From Asterella californica (lineage: Eukaryota > Streptophyta > Marchantiopsida > Marchantiales > Aytoniaceae): a DNA stretch of 64,000 bases. Shown in pieces: positions 21,390 to 30,800 of the stretch; within the stretch, counting starts at the first letter, position 1, and each line of letters begins with the position of its first letter. The stretch covers positions 9,548,001-9,612,000 of the forward strand of contig JAYKYS010000014.1 in the NCBI GenBank assembly GCA_036924285.1, given 5' to 3'. The notes beneath the pieces are model-generated. The model had not been told where the DNA came from. It was given only the letters and a program-made list of their open reading frames with translations, and did not search any database. The position numbers were made by a program, and so were the translations under genes.

Positions 21390-22352
21390 ATCCGACGCTG
21401 CTCAGCCAATCCAAGGCTAACAATCCATGTCAAGCAATTCAAGTCCATTGCTTGACCCAAGACTTGATGACGTGAAGCCTCCGACACCGAAGCTACTGCC
21501 GTCGTACCCGTAGCGAAACCCATCGCTCGCTCTCTCTCATCGGCATGGGGCTCCACCAACTACCGTAATTGAGCATCCCACGCAAGCCCAAGTCCTCCAT
21601 CTCTGTAAGCATGTGACGCTGGAAAGCTTACCGAGGACCGTAACGCTACCATGGGCCGTCCCACTAGGTTCACCACTGCTATGGGTGACCTATCGACGAC
21701 TCTCACTACTTGAGATCGTCGTCCTGCATCCAAGATGCTATCAACCGTGAGATGCGCTAGTCGTCTCACTCCATCGTGTGCGCGCTTAAGCACCTCTCTC
21801 GATAATAAATTCGTCCACCACAATCGTGGACGATGTGCGCGAGATCCTACTCTCGCTGCATCCAACAACACTGCTGGTCCAACCCAAGATCGCACTTGGT
21901 GCACACTCGTCATCATCTGTGTACGAGCATCACCCAACAAAAGAACGTTCTCCAAGATGTACGTTGGAGAATCCACCTGATGCATCAGGAGATGTCGTAA
22001 GATTCGTAACATCTCCCAAAACATCCTAGATCGCGGGTCATGTAAACCCTGACCTCTCCCAGCACGCGTGTGACCTTGACATGGCCATCCGGCTATCACC
22101 AAGTGAATGATGCCCACAAATGTAAGATCTTGCGCCCCCAACAGCAAAATATCCGACGGTAATGCTTGCTGGTATCCTCTAACAATTGATATGAGCAACA
22201 ACTCAAGATATCTCTGCACCAAACGTGCCACATGTCGCAATGAGATGCGTCTCGTAATCTCATCTCTTTCTACATACAAGTATCGATGTACTTTGTATAC
22301 ATGCCTGCAATACCTCAGCCAAACCTGTGCTGATCCCTCCAAACAGCTCCAG
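21390..22352 (-). pseudogene. C5-cytosine DNA methyltransferase domain in a retrotransposon
   Basis: The fold's conserved motifs occur in the right order on the minus strand. Motif I is ELFGGISTGL (about 22349-22320). Motif II is YLYVERDE. Motif IV is AGWPCQGHTRAGRGQG, whose PCQ holds the catalytic Cys codon at 22081-22079. Motif VI is the ENV in YILENVLLLG (about 21952-21944). Motif VIII is GSRAHRPRLWWTNLL, motif IX is DERERAMGFATGTT, and motif X is RHQVLGQAMDLN (about 21461-21437). Total length is about 317 codons, right for a stand-alone catalytic domain. There are two breaks: a one-base frameshift near 22290-22295 between motifs I and II, and an in-frame TAG at 21562-21560 before motif IX. 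The AHR-x-R block of motif VIII recalls the DNMT3/DRM group, but assignment needs a tree. It lies between gag and RT on the same strand, so it is cargo of the element. I infer a role in modifying element or host DNA methylation. Confidence 0.85.
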
Positions 22353-22493
22353 CACACACACACACTCCTCTGGATACTGCCACACAATGGGAGTCGTATC
22401 CAACGGTGATAAGGTCACAGGGCCAGTAGCAAGAACAACCATTTGTTCCTCTACTGGTGGTACAAAGGCTTCACTCCAAGCCTGCTGCACCAA

Positions 22494-22556
22494 CTGATCA
22501 GCATCCTGCTGCAACTGATCAGCATCCTGCTGCAACTGATCAGCATCCTGCTGTAG
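22494..22556 (-). repeat. 21-bp coding tandem repeat (three copies)
   Basis: Three near-perfect copies of a 21-bp unit encode a repeated heptad-length peptide, LQQDADQ, just upstream of the methyltransferase motif I in the same frame. The period keeps the frame open. It may form a linker between the gag-like region and the enzyme. Confidence 0.8.
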
Positions 22557-22599
22557 TATGTACTCCGCCACCTGTGGATGTACCACTACTACTGGCACC

Positions 22600-23105
22600 C
22601 GAACTCGTAGGGGCTACGCCTCTCGAGACCACGCCAGTAGTGATAGAACGTAGTTGGGAGACCAATGTTGTCTCCACAACTCGATCTCAACACTATAATC
22701 TCGCCTGAACTCATGATAATCATCCATCGGCGATCCCTCCAAGTGCTGAAACAAACCCTTCCACGCCATGAAAGGTGTAAACAGCTGTGGGTTCCGCATC
22801 TACTGCAGATCGCACCAACTGTCGAACTCTTGGATGAAGTCATCCAGCTCAATGGTACCAATTGTACCCGAGTAACGTCGAGGCCCCTTCGTAGCCCCAT
22901 AGATCTCGTCCATGTCCCACAACAACGGTGTGACGACACTAGACTCACCACCAGAAAACGCGCTATCTGCGTCTGACTCGTCCTCTGGAACAACCGACGA
23001 TAATGGTGTAGGTAGTCGATACCTCACCCCACTCCGTGTGTACGCACTGTCCGAGAAGTCCTCACAAGAACCTCCCGAGAACTCTGTGATGAGAGAATCC
23101 CGCTA
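22600..23105 (-). pseudogene. Gag-like region of the methyltransferase element
   Basis: Open pieces at 23027-22800 and 22799-22614 are joined through a single stop. They read like a retroelement capsid: GTIELDDFIQEFDSWCD, then FTPFMAWKGLFQHLEGSP, then DYHEFRRDYSVEIELW. The acidic leader contains PEDESDADSAFSGGESS. No CCHC zinc knuckle is visible before the methyltransferase. Assignment rests on position and the capsid-like pattern only. Confidence 0.55.
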
Positions 23106-23814
23106 ACACAATTCTCAACCGGAATGTCGCAATCTCCGTCACCACCGTAACCACCACTTGCCTAACCCCGCTCCTACTGAGCTCACCTATCCCCTACTAA
23201 GACGGTCAAGAGAATGGCAACCTGTACCTGTCATCACCACAAGCAGCCTCTCACGATCTGTTGGTCGTCACTCCAATCGCATCGTGAGAGAAACAAAGGT
23301 AGTCTGACTGGTCCGCAACTCCAACCTCACTATCGACAGCTCATTGGAGTGAACTCACTTCGGAAATCAAGCGTCAACACATGCAAACGCGACGCACAAA
23401 CAGGAAGCAGAATATGGAGGGGTTCCAACCACAAGAAGTCCAAACGATAACCCTCCACACTCAAACATTCACATAAACAGAAATCCAGCCCCACCGGACT
23501 GACGTCTCCTCGTCGGTGACCACATGCACAATATATGGTCACCAACTGTCGAAACTGATACTGGAGGTCATTAACTAGATGTCCACACCTCTAGTAACTC
23601 CAAAAACATCCACGTGGTAGCTCTACTAGCTCACCCAAGACAATTGTCTCCATACGCGTCTCTACGGTATGAGCAAACACTACCACAACTATAGCTTCCC
23701 TCTAATACTGTGGGGTCGCCCTACCACTCCTCTAGGAACGTGCGAGAAGGTCTCTTACTACCTTATACAAGTCCATAAGTACTTGCACGCATCCCTGTAA
23801 GACACCAAGAGCTA

Positions 23815-23897
23815 TTGGTCTAGTGGTAAAACCAAAGCTAAGATCACAAAGTTAAGAGTCCAGGTCCAAGAATAGTGTTGGGATGGGTGACCAATTG
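23815..23897 (+). repeat. Pol III promoter-like segment (tRNA head, 5S-like tail)
   Basis: A tRNA-like A-box phrase (TGGTCTAGTGGTAAAACC, from about 23816) is followed by AAAGTTAAGAG and then GTTGGGATGGGTGACC (about 23877-23892). The last two match the A-box and C-box phrases of plant 5S rRNA (AAGTTAAGC and GGATGGGTGACC). It is too short and too diverged to be a functional 5S gene. A 5S-derived SINE or a Cassandra-like LTR fragment is possible. It lies in the 5' untranslated part of the methyltransferase element. Confidence 0.45.
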
Positions 23898-24356
23898 GTT
23901 TTACACTTCTCACACAACTGAAGCTTGGATACCTCTCTCACGCACGTCAGCAAGTTGGCTTGCGGCGAGCTCGGGCTCAAGCTCAGCTCCCCTCCGCCTT
24001 CGCACTCTCGCATCCGCTCTCACGCCTCCGCACTCACGCACCTCTGCTCCTCGAAGCCTGACATTGACAAGTATTTCGTCTGCCATGCCCAAACGCGCAA
24101 TCCGCGGCTCCAACAAGACACTTCAAGAACATTCTACACAATTTCTGCAGCGCTTCCGCATGATAGAAATCTCCACTCAATCCCAACAACAGCAATCGAT
24201 CTGCGACCAGCAATGTAGCATGCGCTCACACACCTCGATCACAGCTCCAAACAATCAAGCACGAACGACGACGCCCGAAGATACCAGCGGACGATTTCAG
24301 ATCAGCGAGTTCTTATTGAACTCCATCTCGACCTGCACTCAGTTCTTCGAGTAATC

Positions 24357-24645
24357 TGAATAGAGAAATTACCATCTCCAACACTACAACAAAGATTACT
24401 CACAAATGGTCAAGCCAAACTCACTCTAAGCACAAAAAGAATCCGGGTTACACTCAACTAGACTATCCACCATAGCCTGGAGCTTGAAGACTCAACTCGA
24501 AGAACTAAGACCTCCAAGCCCTACCTGCGAAGTTTACCCCTAGTGGGCTCTCCCACCAACTCGCCTTAACGGCACTAACGACCTTATCGGGATGCGTCAC
24601 TTCGCACTCGGTCAACCTAGCCGAGGTGCCCAAACTGACGTGACA
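24357..24645 (-). repeat. 5' LTR remnant of the methyltransferase element
   Basis: 289 bp, colinear with 17470-17758 and differing at scattered positions, so the insertion is not recent. On the minus strand it starts TGTCACGTCAG and ends CTATTCA. It lacks the 106-bp U3 segment found in the 3' LTR. Flanking DNA (TCAAT at 24646-24650) does not match the other end (AAATC at 17465-17469), so no target-site duplication is seen. Confidence 0.8.
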
Positions 24646-24649
24646 TCAA

Positions 24650-25755
24650 TCTCAAATCAAGAGAATACAAAGATGAAGTTGAGAATTATATATACTGCAG
24701 TTGCAAACAGTACCATCGCATTACTATCATCTAAGTGACATTGGTAGGATTTTCTTGAATCGATAGAATAAGTAAGGTTTGTCATTAAAATGTAAGATAT
24801 ATTGAACTCTCGTGATGTGCATAATTTACTACTATACTTAATATGCAGTAGTCAAGTTCAACTTGACTGCTACATAATCTAATCTATCATTCATTTGTTT
24901 TAGTCAAGTATGAGAAATAAAGATATAACGTTATATATGAAAACAAATCCATAAATAAGATATATATCATGATCATGATATCATAATCATGTAAGATATA
25001 TATTCGTGATAAATAATCCAAATTGTTTAAATTTTATTTCGATTCGTATTGTTCGTTATGATATTTTTTTATTTTTTTAAATTTTATCACTTCATCCTCA
25101 AATTTCTTTCAATTTTTGTTTACTTCGTCCGTATTGTATTTAAAAATATATAAATTTTATACCAATAGAATATATGATTTATGTTTATTATATGTACTTT
25201 TTCATGTTTCAATCGAATCTTGAATGTTGTTCTCTTCGTAAATAGAAAAAAGATATATAACAACATTTGCTCTTTGAAATATTCTTCCGATTATTTATAT
25301 TGATCAGAAACATATCCATCGAACGATTTTAAATTTTCTCAATTTTTCTATTTTTTGAAATATTAAATTTGATCACGAATTCTATGAAAACGATTGAATT
25401 CGTTTACAGATGTTGTGGACGTAGTGCATATTTATCTATGATGAATGAAAATCATATATTTATCCAAGAATCATCTTCAGAAGATAGTTATTTGATATTT
25501 TTTATCCACAATAGTCCGTGATCATGTGGATTGTCTTTGCTTTGAAATTCAATTACGAAAAAAATTCAAATATATTTTTTAAAATTAATTGGTTATGTTG
25601 AATAAATTTACAAAATATTGTGTTCTATGTTCGTAATAACGTGCACATGTGAGAGGATCTTGTCTTGCACGTTAGCATTGGACTTTTCAATCTCTCAAAT
25701 CGTCTTTCGAAAAATTGCAAATACAAACTAACCCTTTATGTCAATTCACAATACG
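24650..25755. other. Very AT-rich intergenic DNA, no gene seen
   Basis: Dense stops in all frames. A short imperfect palindromic cluster built on ATCATGATCATGATATCAT lies near 24965-24995. I see nothing else. Confidence 0.6.
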
Positions 25756-25759
25756 TGAT

Positions 25760-26081
25760 TTTTTTCTCATGTTACGGCTAGACAACCCCTTGCGGCCTTA
25801 ATATAACACCAAGAACCACAAATATCCAATCAGCATTGTTAAGCTAGAGCTTAGCTTGATTTTCTCATTTCTCGAACCTCATAACTTCACCATTAAACGT
25901 CCAAATGAAACAAATGAAGTGCCTTTGGAATCATAACAATGAATTCTATCACTTGGTGCAATGAAAGTTAAGATCTGAAATAGATCAAAAAATCATTATT
26001 TCTCTTCATGAACATCCTTTGAGTGAAAATATGAGATCTCAAGATATGATTTTCAAATAAGAGCCAATCCACGACGTGACA
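25760..26081 (-). repeat. Relic LTR related to the gag-only element
   Basis: Phrases run in the same order as in the LTR at 47038-49039: CCCCTTGCGGCCTTAATATAA, CCAATCAGCATTGTTAAGC, TTCTCATTTCTCGAACCTCA, AAGTGCCTTTGGAATCATAA, AGTTAAGATCTGAAA, and finally GAGCCAATCCACGACGTGACA. They match CCCCTTGCGTATTTGATATAA and its neighbours up to GTCGGTCCACGACACGACA at the LTR boundary. Many indels separate the copies. The LTR boundary corresponds to about 26081; the other end is not definable. Confidence 0.6.
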
Positions 26082-26084
26082 CTA

Positions 26085-27860
26085 TGATGTCCATCTATGT
26101 CTAAACTCTCGAACGGTGGTCTAACCTGCCGTCTCGATCTTTAATCTTTTCTTTGTCCTCGGTCGATCTCAAGTCTAAATATCAAAGTCTAAACGAGAAC
26201 GTCCCTAAGTAATGACTCAGTCATCACATCATGCCTCTAAAGTGTATTCGTTGAACTCTAGGATTGGGTGGTTTGTCTTGGCACATCCAAGCATCGAGTC
26301 CCTCTCTCATATATACTTTTGGAGATCGACGATCTCGCACTGCTCTTTGATCTTTGAAAATTATACCATAACTCAATCACAATATCGATCATTATTCTCC
26401 GCTCCGATCAAAGTGTTCTTGATATCATGAGAAAGCTCTCATCGAGTCCTTTCTAGTGATACTTTACTCGTCTCGAGATTTATATGGAGCTCCGTCCACG
26501 ATCTAAAACGTCATTGGAGCTCCAACTCTTATCGTTTTCAAAGAATTGTGATCCAATATCATACTGAGACCTTGTGGTTCAGACCATCATCCGACCAATG
26601 TCCGTCTATGTCAGATCCACGTCTCGAACTCATGTCTCGGACCCATGTCTCATACTTATGACTCAAACTTACATCTCATACTTGTGTTTCGGTCCGTTTC
26701 TAAACTTGTCCTCTTAGGTCAACGTTTATCTCGAATTTTTTTTGGGGATAGGTCCTTATATTCATTTGATCTGTTTTGAGATATATTGTCTTTATTCATT
26801 GTTCCAATCTTGGTTTAGAGAACCATTTAAAGTTCATTTGATTCCAATTTCTCGATCAAATCGTTAAGTCTTACTCGTCTCGTTCACAATCTAATGCAAG
26901 TCGTCTATGATTATTTTGTTCGCATCTATGTCTAATCTTGAGATTGAAATCACGACGGATGAAGACTCTTACAGACTTCGATTTGAAGATGAATATGAGG
27001 TCAAGGTGGTACGAAGACACATCACCGTCTATTATATAAAAACTTGTACGAGATAATAATATTTTTGATATCTCTAGTCGCTCCAATCAAATTCTATGGG
27101 AGTAATAAATAGTCACTGCATTCATTGAGTGCAATAATGATGAGTGAGAGGTGTACGAGTTGTGCGAAAGATGAGATCAATTGTGTGTGCTGATATGAAA
27201 TTGTTAGTCTTGTTTGAGAATATGCATGAGAAATCAAAGCATTGGTGATCTTTCACATATGTGAAATAAGTGCATATCTCTTGTCGATCAATATAAATGT
27301 GACGAATTGTAATGCAAGATCGAATAATCAGCCTTACATGTACAATTTGTTTCAAAAAAGGATTAAAAAACTACTTAAACTTCATGGCACATTTTGGAAA
27401 TATTTTATGTAAGGTGTGCATCTAAATGTGCATGTTCATCACTTCCAATGCGTGATAAAATCTTTTATCCTACAATAATTATCTTACAACAACAAATGTA
27501 TAATCTCTTTAGACTCCACACTCTAGACAGACTATTGGAATAGATGACCAATCGACATGTAAAAATTAAACACTTTGGAATTATTGAAGATAAAAGTGAA
27601 TCGAAGAATAATATAGAAAAGAACAGATGATCACGAAGATATACTTACAAAAATAATATGATTATAAAATAATATAATATATAATGAATAAAATATTACT
27701 ATCATTTATGAAAACATGTTGAAAGATATCTATTGTGAACTACATAAATTTAAAAATCATAATTTTAACAAAAAAATATAATTTTATCATGATTTTCAAA
27801 AACTATATTAATTTTCATCATATTTTAACATTCATCTACATTTCTAGAATTACATTTTAC
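26085..27860. other. Intergenic DNA downstream of the kinase gene, no gene seen
   Basis: AT-rich, with repeated short phrases on the theme of CTCATGTCTCGGACCC around 26600-26720. No open frame above about 77 codons and no recognisable motif. The 3' UTR of the minus-strand kinase gene must lie just below 27866. Confidence 0.5.
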
Positions 27861-27865
27861 CTATA

Positions 27866-30800
27866 TCACATTTTAAAATGGGTGCATACTAGAGTTGTGA
27901 AATCTTGTAATAATCTAACAATTCCACTATATTCATGCCGTTCCACTATATCCTTGGCGATTTGGTCTAATCGTTCCAAGGCTATACGACGCCCTATTGG
28001 ATCTCTTCGCAAGCACAACTTCACGAAATCATCCCGCGACAAGCTGTTTGGAATAACCTGGGGGGCACCCGTGACGAATGGATGTTTTAACAACTCCCGC
28101 GCTGTAAGACGCTCTATTGGATTTCTCAGCAAGCACAACTTCACGAAATCCCTTTCAATTCTCCTTTCAATTTGCGACAAGCTGTTTGGAATAGCTTGGG
28201 TGCCATCCCTTTCATCCTGCGACAAGCTGTTTGGAATAGCCTGGGGGGCATCCGTGACGAACGGATGTTTTAACAGCTCCCGTGCTGTAGAACGCTCTAT
28301 TGGATTTCTCAGCACGCACAACTTCACGAAGTCCCTTTCAATTCTCCTTTCAATTTGCGACAAGCTGCTTGGAATAGCCTGGGTGCCATCCCTTTCATCC
28401 TGAAACAAGCTGTTTGGAATAGCCTGGGGGGCATCCGTGACGAACGGATGTTTTAACAGCTCCCGCGCTGTAGGACGCTCTATTGGATTTCTCCGCAAGC
28501 ACAACTTCACGAAATCCTTTTCATCCTGCGACAAGCTGTTTGGAATAGCCTGGGGGGCACCCGTGACGAACGGATGTTTTAACAGCTCCTGCGCTGTAGG
28601 ACGCTCTATTGGATTTCTCCGCAAGCACAACTTCACGAAATCCCTTTCATCCTGCGACAAGCTGTTTGGAATAGCCTGGGGGGCACCCGTGACGAACGGA
28701 TGTTTTAACAGCTCCCGCGCTGTAGGACGCTCTATTGGATTTCTCCGCAAGCACAACTTCACGAAATCCCTTCCATCCTGCGACAAGCTATCTGGAATAG
28801 CCGGTAGTTCCTCCTTGCTCCCTACCCTGAAAATGGCTGCAGCCTGACAATACGGCGTATGGCCCTTCAGAAACATCATTCATCTCATTGACTCCCGAGT
28901 GATTAAATTCACATCACAGCAAAAAGTAAGACAACTCTAGTTGGTAAAAGCACGAAGGATCGAAGAATTACATTCATGACGACGAGACATCTCCAAATCC
29001 CGAACAGAAGGAACCAGAAAACTAAAGGACGATTCCTGCACAATATTCCACTAGAAAGCTATCCGTACTTCTGCGCAAACTACTACCTGTTAAGTGTTAG
29101 GGCCGTTCATACCAACCATTGAGTGAGGGTACATAAATTCTTACGTCGAGAATGGCAGATGTTACCAAGGACCACTCTCTAGTACAGTGGTAAATACGGG
29201 GCTAAGTACATAATAAGTAGCCAATAGTGGCCGAATGTGCCCAAATTATCAAGCGGACGAATTAGCAGATTATTCGTAACCGAAGGAAGCATCCATGGGA
29301 ATGTGTAGCAAGATGCACATTTCCAGATAAGGTTCCCCTTGATATAGAGTGTGATGCAGAGTCTAATGCAACCGAGACACCTAAGGCCAGTCTTCCCGGT
29401 TCCGGGCAAATACATAGTAAGAATCTACAAGGGCCAAATGTGCGCTAACTTGCCAAATGGAGTTAGCCAATTGTTTGTAACCTGAAGGTGTGCCGATGGG
29501 AATGTGTAGTACGAAGCACATTTCCAGAAAAGGTTCCCGTTGGTATAAAGTTCAATGTGACTGTCTGTCCATGACAAGAAACAAACGCTCTGCAGTGTAT
29601 ATCGATGCAATCTGATCGATTCTAATGCAAAACCTTGTGTAGAAACCAGTGCAGAAGCGAAGACAAACTGGAGTTCCGTGCGACAACAGTGAAATAAGCG
29701 AAGGTTATCAAGACAATCATACAGACAGCAAAAAGAACCACACGCAGAAGAGAGTAGTATTCGTTCGTCGAGCATGGCAGATATGCTCAAGGACTACTCC
29801 CTAGTATGGCGGTATCTCGCAATTATCCGCGCAGAAGAGAGTTATCTTCATACGCCGAGAATGGCAGAGTTAGCTTCATGCGCCGAGAATGGCAGATATG
29901 CTCAAGGACCACTCTCTAGTATAGAGGCAGCCCGCAATTATCCACGCAGAAGAGAGTTCTCTTCATACGTCAAGAATGGTAAACATGCTCAAGGACCACT
30001 CTGTAATATAGGGGCATCACGCAATTTGTACGGCGTGGTATACAATGACAATCAATTAGGGGCCGCGTGTGCGCCAACAATGCCGAGGGTACTTGGCCAA
30101 TTGTTATATAACCGGAGAGTGTGCCTGAGGGAAATGTGTAGTGCGAAACACATTTCCAGCATAGGTTCCCCTCGGTATGCAGTCGCATCCGAGTAGACAA
30201 TGACAAGAGAACAAATGCAGTATGCTTCAAAGGCTCAATGCAAACCCCAATGCAGAAAACAGTTAGTTGAAGTGAGTTGAGGAGCAGTGAATACAGAGAG
30301 AAGACAGACGGAGGTAGTATAGGAAGAAAAATATTTATGCCACTGTGTCCCGATGCATTTAGGAATTGAATAAGTGTACACCCAAGAACCTAATTACCAC
30401 AAAAGTGCATGTGCACAGTGCATACTATGTCCACTTCAAAAGCCTGACGGTCTGCTGAGTTATTATCCCCGTAAAATTACCACCGAATGACATTAAAGAC
30501 TCAGCAGTAACTTCCTCATCAAAATGAACACGATCTACAATGCAATAATATGACTAAACAAAACAACAGTATCGTGCATGTTTGCGGAGTTGAAGTACTT
30601 ACTGGCTCATATTGACTCCAAGGTGGCTTGCCAGTTGCCATCTCAATCACAGTACAACCTAAACTCCATATATCGACTGCTAAGCCATACGTATTCGTCT
30701 GCTTGATAGCCTGCATCCACACTTACATTTAGAAACGGGCCACTTTAAGCTGCGAACGAACTGAGCAATGTAAGTACCACCGGATAGTTTCAAACTCAGT

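Larger units (their letters stand above)
17470..24645 (-). mobile_element. Defective Ty3/gypsy element carrying a DNA methyltransferase
   Basis: A minus-strand LTR retrotransposon. In its own 5'-to-3' order it has a 289-bp 5' LTR remnant (24645-24357), a gag-like region (about 23.1-22.6 kb), a C5-cytosine methyltransferase domain (22.35-21.39 kb), reverse transcriptase (21.16-20.14 kb), RNase H (20.09-19.65 kb), integrase (19.27-18.27 kb), a polypurine tract at 17867-17886 and a 3' LTR (17866-17470). The RT-RNase H-integrase order defines Ty3/gypsy. No chromodomain is visible after the integrase. Several stops and frameshifts make it non-functional as it stands. The 5' LTR lacks the 108 bp at its U3 end that are present in the 3' LTR. 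No primer-binding site of the usual TGG-start type adjoins the 5' LTR. Confidence 0.85.

Noticed and set aside
21390..22352. Host DNA methyltransferase gene interrupted by a transposon
   Set aside because: No introns, and a compact catalytic domain on the same strand between the element's gag-like and RT regions and between its LTRs. Cargo is the simpler reading, though other copies are needed to prove it.
23845..23897. Functional 5S rRNA gene
   Set aside because: Only the internal promoter phrases match. The rest is too short and diverged.
23875..24354. 159-codon plus-strand open frame
   Set aside because: Antisense to the leader and LTR-proximal part of the minus-strand element, Ser/Thr-rich without a domain. 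A shadow frame.
17465..24650. Target-site duplication for the methyltransferase element
   Set aside because: AAATC and TCAAT do not match, consistent with rearranged ends.
28000..28815. CRISPR-like array impression from regularly spaced repeats
   Set aside because: Units are tandem, coding and in a plant gene exon. There are no spacers of varied sequence.
27735..28847. Long plus-strand open frames with repeated NFTKS-like blocks
   Set aside because: They are the antisense reading of the in-frame kinase C-lobe repeat. The minus strand carries the recognisable protein.
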